The position numbers and the translations under genes are program-made. The notes beneath the pieces were generated by a model. The model ran no database searches. It was not told the DNA's origin and worked only from the letters and a program-made list of their open reading frames with translations. This document shows, piece after piece, positions 52,346 to 60,916 of a stretch of 64,000 nt of DNA. The number at the start of each line of letters is the position of its first letter. Within the stretch, counting starts at the first letter, position 1. The DNA is from JACTOJ01 sp032335695 (GTDB lineage Bacteria; Bacillota; Clostridia; Clostridiales; Clostridiaceae): contig NZ_JACTOJ010000008.1 in the NCBI RefSeq assembly GCF_032335695.1, forward strand, positions 62,001 through 126,000, in the 5' to 3' direction.

Positions 52346-54491
52346 AATAATCTTCTCCTTTCTCGTTTCCTGTTACATAGCTAATTCTTTGAGCTTTAAC
52401 AACCTTTTCTTGTAATCCTGTTGTTGAATTTTTTGTAATACCTAATTGCTCATTAGCTGTGTAATAAAGCCATACTCCCCACAACTCCATCTCTTCCATG
52501 CTTGCACTTCTTACTTTCCTTCTGTTTTCTCTTACTTCTCTTACCCTTCGATTATACTCCTTATCTCCTAGCCCAAAGATTTTATTAAATTCCAATTTTG
52601 ACAAATCTGGTGAATTCATAATTGCAGGATTATTTCTTGACGTAATTAAACTGTAAGGTCTTGAAATCAGTCTAATTTCATCAACTGTAAGTAAAGCTCT
52701 ATGAGTTAGATTAATACTATGTGAACTTGATGGAGTACTGTATTTTCCATGGGAAGCACTTAATGAATAAGTAGCTACTGTGTAATTGCCTAACTTCTTA
52801 GATATTTCTTCTAAGGTTTCAATGTCATCTGCCTGAAGATAAATCCAATTTTCACAGTTGCCTTTTATTGTCTTAGCCACCTCCTTTCCGTATTTTTCAT
52901 CTAGTTGTGCAAAACTCTGTAAAAATAAATTAAACCTAATTCCTCTGCCCCCTCCAACGGTAAGCTTATTTGAGAAATCAGGTATTTGAGCAAAGTTTCC
53001 AAATTCATCGAGCAAGAAGTTTACTCTATTTTTTAATCTACCACCTCTTTCATCTGCACTTTTTACAAGTTCTATATAATGCTGTGATACAAATAAACTT
53101 GCCAAAGAATAATAAGTTGTTTTTTCATCAGGAAGAATAATAAAAATAGCTCTTTTCTTATCTCCTGTTTCCTTTGGATTATAATCACTTACATTAGTCA
53201 TAGAATTTATAAGAGGATTAGTAAACAGCCTTAAAGTAGTGAGGGCTGCTGTATAAAAGCTTCCTCTTGTTTTACTTGGTGCAACTTCTGATATAGCAAT
53301 CAAAGCCTTAGCAGGATGTGTAGGACTAAGTTTCTTTACATACTCAACAATAGGCATTGAGTTTCCTACAACTTTACACATTTCACTAATAAAATAATAG
53401 ACATTAGTCATATTTTGATACTTTCGATTTTTCCCTTCTCTATTGTCATAAACAACACTCATAATGGCACTGGCAATAATACTTGCTTCACCATCTGTCC
53501 ATATTCTTTCACCTTTAGGTTCACCTACAAGTTGAGAAGTTAAATCCCATGTAGCATCAATAGCTTTTGCTATATCATTGTTATCAACTGCTTCAATTAC
53601 AGGCTCTAAGAAATTATATCTATCACTCTTTAAGGGATTTTTAAAATCTATAGCAATAACTTCATATCCTAACCTTTCTAAAAAAGGATAGGTATATTGA
53701 TATAACTCTCCCTTAGGATCACTTAGAATCATACTTTCACCTGCAAGTGCTATAGTTCCTATACTTTGAAGTACCACTGTTCTTGTTTTTCCTGAACGTG
53801 TTGCACCAATGCATAAACTGTGAACATCTTCACCGATAAAAAATATTTTTTCTTTACCACCTTCCTTTCTACAACCAAGTACTACACCACCCTGCGGTAA
53901 AAGAGCTTCGGAACACTTACAAATACTTTTGGTGTTTTCATTTGAGTTTTCATCATTTCCTTCTTGTTTTCCCAATGTTGATTTTTCTTGAACTTCTTCT
54001 TGTTTTTCTTTACCTTCTTCTCTTTCATTTTTACATTCACTTCCCTTCGTAATTTCACGCAAGTCATCATAGCCTTGCTTGATTAATGCTTTAACTGTGC
54101 TGTCATTGGTATTTAGAATAAAGCTTTCAAAAGCTGAATCCTTCTCTTTTTCACTTAGCCATTCTGCTGAACCAAACTGCTTTTGCCCTGCTGATACTGG
54201 TGTAGAAATTTTAGGAGTTATTTGTTTTAATTCACTTTGATAAGGCTTGTTATTTGCTACAAAGAAAAATATTGAAAATAAAACTGCAAATCCATTTAGG
54301 CATAAAAAAAGCATCAAGTGTTCTTTACTTGACGCCATGCTTGCTAAACAATATTTTAAATTTGGTATTGCTAAAGTTGTTATTTTCTTTGTAAGTAACA
54401 AATGTACGGTTGTTGAAAAATAAGCATTAAATAATAGACCTCCAACTATTATCAGTAAAGAAATAAGTAATTTTTTCTTTTTGGATTTCAA
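52332..54491 (-). CDS. VirD4/TraG-type conjugative coupling protein
   Basis: A 719-residue T4CP. Two N-terminal membrane helices are followed by a charged, low-complexity linker (about 150-195, rich in Glu and Lys), then Walker A GATRSGKTRT (about 230) and 'ILSDPKGELYQY', and later 'NFLLDEFGNFAQIPDF' (Walker B). It feeds the relaxase-DNA complex to the channel. TTG start at 54491 with AGGAGTG. A self-contained cassette separates it from the relaxase. Confidence 0.92.
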   Translation of the reverse strand: MKSKKKKLLISLLIIVGGLLFNAYFSTTVHLLLTKKITTLAIPNLKYCLASMASSKEHLMLFLCLNGFAVLFSIFFFVANNKPYQSELKQITPKISTPVSAGQKQFGSAEWLSEKEKDSAFESFILNTNDSTVKALIKQGYDDLREITKGSECKNEREEGKEKQEEVQEKSTLGKQEGNDENSNENTKSICKCSEALLPQGGVVLGCRKEGGKEKIFFIGEDVHSLCIGATRSGKTRTVVLQSIGTIALAGESMILSDPKGELYQYTYPFLERLGYEVIAIDFKNPLKSDRYNFLEPVIEAVDNNDIAKAIDATWDLTSQLVGEPKGERIWTDGEASIIASAIMSVVYDNREGKNRKYQNMTNVYYFISEMCKVVGNSMPIVEYVKKLSPTHPAKALIAISEVAPSKTRGSFYTAALTTLRLFTNPLINSMTNVSDYNPKETGDKKRAIFIILPDEKTTYYSLASLFVSQHYIELVKSADERGGRLKNRVNFLLDEFGNFAQIPDFSNKLTVGGGRGIRFNLFLQSFAQLDEKYGKEVAKTIKGNCENWIYLQADDIETLEEISKKLGNYTVATYSLSASHGKYSTPSSSHSINLTHRALLTVDEIRLISRPYSLITSRNNPAIMNSPDLSKLEFNKIFGLGDKEYNRRVREVRENRRKVRSASMEEMELWGVWLYYTANEQLGITKNSTTGLQEKVVKAQRISYVTGNEKGEDYFEED

Positions 54492-54528
54492 GGTATCACT
54501 CCTATCAATTTATATTTAAAAATACGTA

Positions 54529-54566
54529 TAAAAAAACTAGAAGCATTTCTAAATTTATGCCTCTAG
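54529..54566 (-). terminator. Terminator of the 775-aa P-loop gene
   Basis: Minus strand: CTAGAGGCAT pairs with ATGCTTCTAG (one G-U pair) over a 10-nt loop, followed by TTTTTTT. It is 10 nt after the stop codon. It isolates the gene from the coupling protein gene downstream. Confidence 0.88.
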
Positions 54567-54576
54567 CTTTCAATTA

Positions 54577-56904
54577 TTATTGATAATATTTAACTACATC
54601 CTGTATAGATTTATAAATAAAATGTTCCCATACAGTCACAAATCCCTCTGTATCATTCAAAGTACTTATAATCGCCTCTTTATATTTAACTCTACGATAA
54701 GATGTAACTGTTTGATAATAATCTAGTTGTGATGGATACAAGGCTTCATTAAACATTTTATTATTAAAGCCAAATATTACTGTTACAACAGATTCTACTA
54801 AATTATTTTTTAAAGTATTTAACACCGCATTACTAATGTAGCTATAACATTTTTGATCTGATATTTCAGTATTATGTTCTAGCGTATAATTTTCTTTTAC
54901 AAATCTATTCATATCAACATGTAATGCATCTATAAATTTTGGATTTTGTGTAAACAATATATCTAAAATACATTCTTTGGGGTTTATAGGAACTGATACT
55001 CCAACAAAATCATCTTTTTTTCTGTATGCTCTATCGCATCCTGCTTCTATTGTATTCCATCTAGCAATATCAATGTCTTGCTTTAATCTTGTTATTAAAT
55101 TTGAATTTCTTATTGAATTTAATATAGTCTCAATCATAGGTCGAATTAGTGGATTAAAATAATTATTATCCGCATTGTGTGGTTTTAAAATGATGTTTTT
55201 AGATCTATAAACTGGCATCCTTTTATATAAAACATTTAATGCTTTCGAAATACAATCATATTTACTTATTAATTCAACATCTGTACAAGTAAAACTACTA
55301 ACTTTATCAGATTCAAGCAAGTTAATGAAGAATGATGATTCACATAATATTTTTTTTGCTTCCTCAAAATCTACATTATAAGAAGTTATTTCTTTTAATT
55401 TAGGTTCTACACTCTGGATTTCATCATTTATATATAAAGTATCAATAATATATCTTACATCATCTATAGAATACCCATCATCATCAGCAATGCTTTGAAG
55501 TTTTACATCTGAACATGTATAAAGAAATATCATTTTCTTTTGTATTTGGAGTTGGAACGCTGTTTTCATCATACTCATAGTTTCAGTAGTTATTATCGAA
55601 CCACTATCTGTTAACTTTGTGAAAAATACATAATAGTCTGAATCTAAATTATTATATAACATATTCTTCTGTGCTTCAGATGAATGTCCTACCGAATCTT
55701 GTATCCATAAACATGTATCTTTATAAAAACTCAAATTACAAAGCACTTCTTTTCTCATTGGCGATACTATAAGCATTTCAGTAATTAAAGGTGATATTGC
55801 AGGTGCTTCTTCTTTTTTTAGAATCTCTCTTGATGCCAACGCAGAATCAAGAAATTCTCTAAACCCTTCATTATCTATATTTTTATCTAACTCAATTGAT
55901 ATTATTTTCCCCATAACCTCTTCAATAGAATCTTTACTGATAATAGGAGATTCTATACTACATTTTATTAGTAACTTACCTAAAGTATCCTTTACTATTT
56001 TTATAGCAAGTTCTTCTACTTTTTTATATACCTCAAAATGATTATTTACCACCTTAGTTCTATACATAACAACGCATTTTTCTATTTCTTCTTTCTCTGT
56101 AGGTACTTCTCCTAGTTGTGAAATAAAATCAGAAACAATTTCAAACAATCCTTCTAAAGCCTCTTCTTGCCTTATAAATAATAGTATAATTCTAAATTGA
56201 TCATTTATATCTACACTTTTATAGCTACTTTTTAAGATTTCAAATTTCTCCTTAAAAGACAGTTTTGAAATATCAATATTATTTTCGATAATATATCTAG
56301 CTATTTGTGCAATCGTATTTAGTAATTGTTCTGCTAGTGATTCCATAGATTTTAGTCTAACATGTAGTTTTGCAGTTTCCTGGTTCAACATTAATGAAAT
56401 AGGAAATGATGTTTTATTACCAAATTTAGAAGCTATTTTAGTGAATACTTTTGAGTATTTTTCATACATTATCATTGTTAAAAATGTAGATTTACCTTTA
56501 CCTGAAGAACCTAACGATGTAATTTGTATACTATTACTAGGTTTAAATATCTGTTTTAACGTTCTAACTATTTTTCTATCTGAAATATAGTAGTACTTCA
56601 TAAATTCATTTAAACCCCAGTAAATTTCTTGTGACATAAGAGTCTTATTGTTACTAAGTTTAATTAATGCAATCTCAAAACTCTCACTATCTTTTGCCTC
56701 TTGTGTTCCTAAAAAATTATCTATATAAGTTAAATACAATTGTAATTTTGCATTAGATTCATCTAGACACCCAAACTCCTCAACTATATCAACTTTATAT
56801 TTCTTATCTGTATCTGAAATAAGACTCCTATATCTTATTATCAAACTACCGTCCTGTTCTTGAACATTAATATTGTTTAAAGATTCTTTAAATAACCTAC
56901 TCAT
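54577..56904 (-). CDS. Unrecognised 775-aa P-loop NTPase (cargo)
   Basis: A 775-residue protein of no family I recognise. Walker A GSSGKGKS is at residues 132-139, about 130 residues in. At 403-406 the DSVG in 'CLWIQDSVGHSS' could be a GTPase G3 motif (DxxG), and 'FFTKLTD' (428-433) could be a divergent G4, but 260 residues lie between the P-loop and G3, mainly helical. The C-terminal third is also helical. No membrane helix. Start at 56904 (MSRLFKESLN) with GGGGGAG. The gene has its own consensus promoter and terminator and stands between relaxase and coupling protein. A defence or stability role is plausible but unproven. Confidence 0.7.
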   Translation of the reverse strand: MSRLFKESLNNINVQEQDGSLIIRYRSLISDTDKKYKVDIVEEFGCLDESNAKLQLYLTYIDNFLGTQEAKDSESFEIALIKLSNNKTLMSQEIYWGLNEFMKYYYISDRKIVRTLKQIFKPSNSIQITSLGSSGKGKSTFLTMIMYEKYSKVFTKIASKFGNKTSFPISLMLNQETAKLHVRLKSMESLAEQLLNTIAQIARYIIENNIDISKLSFKEKFEILKSSYKSVDINDQFRIILLFIRQEEALEGLFEIVSDFISQLGEVPTEKEEIEKCVVMYRTKVVNNHFEVYKKVEELAIKIVKDTLGKLLIKCSIESPIISKDSIEEVMGKIISIELDKNIDNEGFREFLDSALASREILKKEEAPAISPLITEMLIVSPMRKEVLCNLSFYKDTCLWIQDSVGHSSEAQKNMLYNNLDSDYYVFFTKLTDSGSIITTETMSMMKTAFQLQIQKKMIFLYTCSDVKLQSIADDDGYSIDDVRYIIDTLYINDEIQSVEPKLKEITSYNVDFEEAKKILCESSFFINLLESDKVSSFTCTDVELISKYDCISKALNVLYKRMPVYRSKNIILKPHNADNNYFNPLIRPMIETILNSIRNSNLITRLKQDIDIARWNTIEAGCDRAYRKKDDFVGVSVPINPKECILDILFTQNPKFIDALHVDMNRFVKENYTLEHNTEISDQKCYSYISNAVLNTLKNNLVESVVTVIFGFNNKMFNEALYPSQLDYYQTVTSYRRVKYKEAIISTLNDTEGFVTVWEHFIYKSIQDVVKYYQ

Positions 56905-56957
56905 CAAACTCCCCCTTATTCCAATTTTCAAAATCAATTTCTGGAATTTATATTTTA

Positions 56958-56986
56958 ATTATATGTTTAAATCCATTCTTTGTCAA
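56958..56986 (-). promoter_or_regulatory. Consensus sigma-A promoter of the 775-aa gene
   Basis: Minus strand: TTGACA (56986 to 56981), exactly 17-nt spacer, TATAAT (56963 to 56958). Both boxes are perfect consensus, and the -10 is about 50 nt before the start codon. This shows independent transcription of the gene inside the transfer operon. Confidence 0.88.
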
Positions 56987-56989
56987 TCA

Positions 56990-57025
56990 AAAATTCCAAT
57001 ATTTAATTTTATTTTTTGGAATTTT
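56990..57025 (-). terminator. Hairpin between relaxase gene and cassette promoter
   Basis: AAAATTCCAA (56990-56999) and TTGGAATTTT (57016-57025) form a perfect 10-bp inverted repeat around 16 nt. Read on the minus strand it ends in a short T-run directly before the -35 box. It may stop relaxase read-through. Another TTCCA/TGGAA pair at 56919-56923 and 56942-56946 lies in the 5' leader, so a shared operator is also possible. Confidence 0.45.
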
Positions 57026-57069
57026 AATTTTTAATGTGTATTTACTATTTTTCCGTTATTCTAATAATT

Positions 57070-58020
57070 TTAATATCCATTTCCTTTATCCCAATCAAAT
57101 CCCCTTCCCTTAGCTTCCTCAATAGCCCTTTCCTTTCTAGCCTGACCTTCAAGAGCTGTTAAAGGATAATGTCCTTGATTATAGTGTGTATTATCATTAG
57201 CTAACATTTGAATAGCAGATAACAAAAGTTCCATTTTTGCTTGAAGCTGTTTTTTAGTTGCTTGCTGCTCATTTAATTCAAAAGCTTTATTAAGTGCTTC
57301 TTTAGTAAATTGTTCTGGTGGATACAGCTTTCTATTTCTACATTTCTTACCGTTAGGAGTAGTAAAAGTAATATATTTTCTTTCATCACTCCAATCCACT
57401 TTATAACCTAACTTCTCCATATTAACAATAAATTCTTCTTTACTTCTGCTACACCATTTACATTGCCTTACTGCTAAGAAGAGTTCATACTTCCAACTTT
57501 GTTCTTTATCTTTAGCCCTATATTCTCCTCTGTCTTTATGGTTTTCTTTAGCTCCATCAACAATGATAAGTCCATAATCTCTACATAACTCATCAGAATA
57601 TTCCTTTAAGCTTTCTAATTGCTCTTTTGATAGCTGCCATTTTCGTCCTGTAGTAAATCTTACAGAATTAATAATAAAATGATTATGCAAATGTTCTTTA
57701 TCTGTATGGGTAGCATATACAACTTGAAATTCTTTAAAGGCTTCATGTTCTAAAATTCTTTTCCCAATTTCATTTATTACTTCTGGAATAGCTTTATCAT
57801 GTGGTGAAAAAGATTGTACAAAATGTATAAATTGCCTTCCAGTTTCCTTTTTAAAGTTTTGCTTAGTCATTACAAACTCATTAAACGCAGTATCTGGACT
57901 ACAATCTTTTCCACCAACTAAATGCGGTTCAGTTTTAATAGGATTCTTTATATAATTAATGGCTCTTTTCATTCCTTTATAGGTGTTATTTGAAGCATTA
58001 ATAAACTCTATTACAGCCAT
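57070..58020 (-). CDS. MOBP-type relaxase
   Basis: A 316-residue relaxase (Relaxase/mobilisation nuclease family, as in VirD2/MobA). The metal-binding triad is clear in HLHNHF (110-115). 'FIHFVQSFSPHD' (65-76) is the conserved second motif, and Tyr14 or Tyr23 is the likely nicking residue. The C-terminus is short with no helicase or primase part. AAGGTG lies upstream. It nicks oriT and leads the strand to the coupling protein. Confidence 0.92.
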   Translation of the reverse strand: MAVIEFINASNNTYKGMKRAINYIKNPIKTEPHLVGGKDCSPDTAFNEFVMTKQNFKKETGRQFIHFVQSFSPHDKAIPEVINEIGKRILEHEAFKEFQVVYATHTDKEHLHNHFIINSVRFTTGRKWQLSKEQLESLKEYSDELCRDYGLIIVDGAKENHKDRGEYRAKDKEQSWKYELFLAVRQCKWCSRSKEEFIVNMEKLGYKVDWSDERKYITFTTPNGKKCRNRKLYPPEQFTKEALNKAFELNEQQATKKQLQAKMELLLSAIQMLANDNTHYNQGHYPLTALEGQARKERAIEEAKGRGFDWDKGNGY

Positions 58021-58029
58021 TTTATCACC

Positions 58030-58341
58030 TTACTTTTTACGTTTCCTTATAGAAACTAAATACCCCCATAAATCACTTAACACTTTGTTTACTGATGTTA
58101 TATCTGCACAATTTATTTTCCCCTGATGACAAAGTATTGTAAGTTGGTTAAGATTTGTACCTACCTTTGAAAGCTGGTGAGTAAAATCTTTTATTCCATC
58201 AATAACTATAATTTCATTATTTAGTGCTGAAGTTATAACATAATTACTAAAAGTCATATTTGCACTTTTAGCCTTTCTCTTTATCTGTTCCATTTCTTTT
58301 TCTGACATCCTAATATTGGTCTGTAAGTTTCTTTTTCTCAT
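58030..58341 (-). CDS. MobC-like relaxosome accessory protein
   Basis: A 103-residue protein, 'NIRMSEKEMEQIKRKAKSAN' then 'TFSNYVITSALN', a ribbon-helix-helix as in MobC, which helps open oriT for the relaxase. Ends 9 bases before the relaxase start. AAGGAGGG is 5 nt before the ATG. Confidence 0.85.
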   Translation of the reverse strand: MRKRNLQTNIRMSEKEMEQIKRKAKSANMTFSNYVITSALNNEIIVIDGIKDFTHQLSKVGTNLNQLTILCHQGKINCADITSVNKVLSDLWGYLVSIRKRKK

Positions 58342-58370
58342 CCATTCCCTCCTTGCTGCATAGAATTTTC

Positions 58371-58460
58371 TAAAAAGGGGCGTGGGGATTCCCCACTATT
58401 TACAAGCTATTGGCTATACCAATAGGAAGCTTGCCTTCACCTCAAGCCTATGGCTTTCGC
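58371..58460. other. Candidate origin of transfer (oriT)
   Basis: In the 147-bp gap before mobC three perfect inverted repeats follow one another: GTGGGG-ATT-CCCCAC (58382-58396), CTATTGG-CTATA-CCAATAG (58407-58425) and AAGCC-TAT-GGCTT (58444-58456). Clusters of short inverted repeats just upstream of mobC/relaxase genes are typical of oriT. The nic site cannot be assigned from sequence alone. Confidence 0.65.
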
Positions 58461-58488
58461 TCAGTCCTCTTGGATATTGAAAAAAGAG

Positions 58489-58905
58489 CTAAACTTCCAA
58501 TTCCTCATCATTTTCCTGTTCCATGTCACAAATTTTTTCACTTTCAACACCCCTTCCAAACCTTATAGCTATTGAATTCATTGCCAGATTATAATTTTTA
58601 TCATCCAAACTATAAAAAATATCAATAGGCGTTGTATATTTATCTTCATAGCTGTTGTACAAATTAAAAGCTAATCTTATAAGAGCTTTTGCACTGCTAG
58701 AAAGATCAACAGTACCATCATCAAGACAGTTAGCTTTAATACCATTACTTTCAAAATCGTATATAAAGTTTCTCTTTCTATATAAATCTTCATTGCCTGC
58801 AATAATATAAAATAAAGAGTATCTTTCAGTATCCCTCGGATGTGTATTGTCTTTCTGTATCAGCTCATTAAAATTTACTGCATGTTCCTTACTTAAAAAT
58901 TGCAT
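58489..58905 (-). CDS. DUF6075-like element protein
   Basis: A 138-residue acidic protein: 'LSKEHAVNFNELIQKDNTHP', 'RDTERYSLFYIIAGNEDLYR', 'IYDFESNGIKANCL'. It is of a family carried by many Firmicute conjugative elements (DUF6075), function unknown. The C-terminus is very acidic. GGAGG lies 7 nt before the ATG. Confidence 0.7.
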   Translation of the reverse strand: MQFLSKEHAVNFNELIQKDNTHPRDTERYSLFYIIAGNEDLYRKRNFIYDFESNGIKANCLDDGTVDLSSSAKALIRLAFNLYNSYEDKYTTPIDIFYSLDDKNYNLAMNSIAIRFGRGVESEKICDMEQENDEELEV

Positions 58906-58926
58906 TTTAACTCCTCCTTTACCTTT

Positions 58927-59913
58927 CTAAATACTCATATCGTCAAACTCATTTGAGTAATCACTACTTCCATACATAGCTTCATTTTCACTTATTTTTG
59001 TCACCTTTGACTCCTTAATTAAAGCTATTAAATCCTCATTAAAATCCTTTCCTTTAGATTTATGCCTTAAAACTTCATATCTATCTTTATATTTATTGAA
59101 AATCTGATTACAGGCAAAATGCCCTGCCTCATCATTATCAAGGCAGAGCATTATTTTATTTATATCAGGATTTTCTTTTAAATAGTATTCAAGAGCTTTA
59201 TCTGCAACTCCTCCAAGAGAAATGCAGTGGTTATCAAAGTTTCGTATATTATGTTTTTTTATCAATGTAAGATAGCTCATTAAATCTATAGGGGCTTCAA
59301 ATATACATACTGTATTATTCTTTCCTTCCTTACAAAATGGATAGGTTTTATCTGAGTTTTTTACATCACATCTAAAGGACTTGCCAGTAGTATTAGTACT
59401 TCTTACACTTGCATATTTAGGGTTGTTTTCCTTATCAAAGCCTACAAATACGCAGCTTCTATGTGTATTTTCATATAGCTTATGTTCTTTAACAAAATCT
59501 CTTACAATTTCACTATCAATGCCCCTTGAATTTATAAGATATGCAAAGATATGTTTAAAAGTAATATTTTTTTCTGGAAGAATAAATTCTCCTCTTGCTT
59601 CTTCAATAACTTCTAAAGGTTTATATCGTACAATTTCATCTGTTTTTCCTATTAGAGTTTTTACTGCATCTACCCAAGACTTATTCTCCATTTCCATTAC
59701 AAACTGAATAGCTCCACCACCTTTGTTCTGAGAAAACCAATTCCATTTACGACCATCACTATGAATATATAAGCCTCCATAACCATATATTTTAAAGGAG
59801 CGAGAAGTAACTTGCTCTACCGGATATCCTGCACTTAATGCATAGTTTATTATATTTACACTATCAGCTTTAGATATTTCCTCATCAGTAAATCTTAGCT
59901 TTTCCATTGCCAT
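58927..59913 (-). CDS. DUF3991/TOPRIM primase-like protein
   Basis: A 328-residue protein. The N-terminus has a zinc-finger-like fold and 'WNWFSQNKGGGAIQFVMEME', as in the CHC2-like domain of element primases, though the Cys set is not complete. The DUF3991 part follows. The TOPRIM domain shows Glu in 'CIFEAPIDLMSYL' and DxD in 'MLCLDNDEAGHFA'. It probably helps make the second strand after transfer. GGGAGG lies 7 nt before the ATG. Confidence 0.85.
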   Translation of the reverse strand: MAMEKLRFTDEEISKADSVNIINYALSAGYPVEQVTSRSFKIYGYGGLYIHSDGRKWNWFSQNKGGGAIQFVMEMENKSWVDAVKTLIGKTDEIVRYKPLEVIEEARGEFILPEKNITFKHIFAYLINSRGIDSEIVRDFVKEHKLYENTHRSCVFVGFDKENNPKYASVRSTNTTGKSFRCDVKNSDKTYPFCKEGKNNTVCIFEAPIDLMSYLTLIKKHNIRNFDNHCISLGGVADKALEYYLKENPDINKIMLCLDNDEAGHFACNQIFNKYKDRYEVLRHKSKGKDFNEDLIALIKESKVTKISENEAMYGSSDYSNEFDDMSI

Positions 59914-59937
59914 GGACTATTCCTCCCATAAATAAAG

Positions 59938-60654
59938 TTAAAGCTCCAATTCCTCATCTAATTGAGAATTGAAGCTTTGTTTTTCTTCTATAATACTTTT
60001 GTCATCTACCTTTATAGGTTCATATGTTGCCATTCCATTTACTGAAGCTGGAACATAACCTTTTTCAGCCATTGAACAATAATTTACCCCTGCAACTATA
60101 ATATGATCATGTATTTTAATATCTAATGGATGAAATATATTTACAAGCTTTTGTGTTAATGCTTTATCCTCATTGGATGGAGAATTAGAACCTCCTGGAT
60201 GATTATGTGCTAATATCATTGCTTTGCAGTCACAAGCTAGAGCTTCTTTTAAAATGTCTCTTGGATAAATTACTGCCTGAGCAATATTCCCTTCTGACAT
60301 TATTTTTGTCTGAATTATGTTGTTTCCATTATCTAAAAATGCCACCATAAATTTTTCTTTATCCTTTATACCGCTTAATAATGGAACAAAGTAATCTGCT
60401 GCTTCTTTGGGAGATGAAAACTTAATTTTATTTTCACTTTCATGTACTTTAAGTAAGTTGTAAGAAGATATAAACTCATTAAGCAGTCCTATTTTTTGAA
60501 GCTGCTTTTCATTTGGTTCTATAACTTTTGGATGCTCTAATATATTAAAAGGATTATTTTCTTTTGCATATTCTTGAATTTTCTTTATAGGAATACCTGT
60601 CAAACTAGTTAACCCTTTTAAAAAGTTATTAGTATATGGCATATTCTTATCCAT
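59938..60654 (-). CDS. RadC-like JAB/MPN-domain protein
   Basis: A 238-residue protein. The C-terminal half is a RadC-type JAB domain with the metal motif H-x-H-x7-S-x2-D in 'ILAHNHPGGSNSPSNED'. The N-terminal half differs from the helix-hairpin-helix of chromosomal RadC. Such proteins are usual in this class of elements. Despite the name, RadC activity in repair is not established. Start at 60654, four bases before the stop-start of the gene upstream. Confidence 0.85.
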   Translation of the reverse strand: MDKNMPYTNNFLKGLTSLTGIPIKKIQEYAKENNPFNILEHPKVIEPNEKQLQKIGLLNEFISSYNLLKVHESENKIKFSSPKEAADYFVPLLSGIKDKEKFMVAFLDNGNNIIQTKIMSEGNIAQAVIYPRDILKEALACDCKAMILAHNHPGGSNSPSNEDKALTQKLVNIFHPLDIKIHDHIIVAGVNYCSMAEKGYVPASVNGMATYEPIKVDDKSIIEEKQSFNSQLDEELEL

Positions 60655-60885
60655 TTACACTGCACCTCCCATATTTTCTATAATAATTCCTAAGCTTTCT
60701 AATTTTTCATAAGTCTCATAGGGAAGCTCCATTTTATCATAGTCTTTTAGAAAATTATCTACTCCATAGTTTTCAATATAACCTGTTATTTTTTCTTCGG
60801 TGTCTATATCAAGTTCTAAAAGTTGTGCTATTAAAGAACTTATATATTTATAATTATCTCTGTTTATTCCTTTATTTTTGTTCAC
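60655..60885 (-). CDS. 76-aa protein of the element backbone
   Basis: A 76-residue acidic helical protein, 'YKYISSLIAQLLELDIDTEE'. GTG start after GAGGTGAG, directly upstream of the RadC-like gene with no gap. No family recognised. Confidence 0.6.
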   Translation of the reverse strand: MNKNKGINRDNYKYISSLIAQLLELDIDTEEKITGYIENYGVDNFLKDYDKMELPYETYEKLESLGIIIENMGGAV

Positions 60886-60916
60886 TTACCTCACCTCATC
60901 TTTTTAGAAATCTTTT

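Noticed and set aside
59938..60654. Chromosomal RadC repair gene
   Set aside because: The N-terminal half is not the usual RadC domain and the gene sits within element backbone genes; it is the element-type RadC-like protein.
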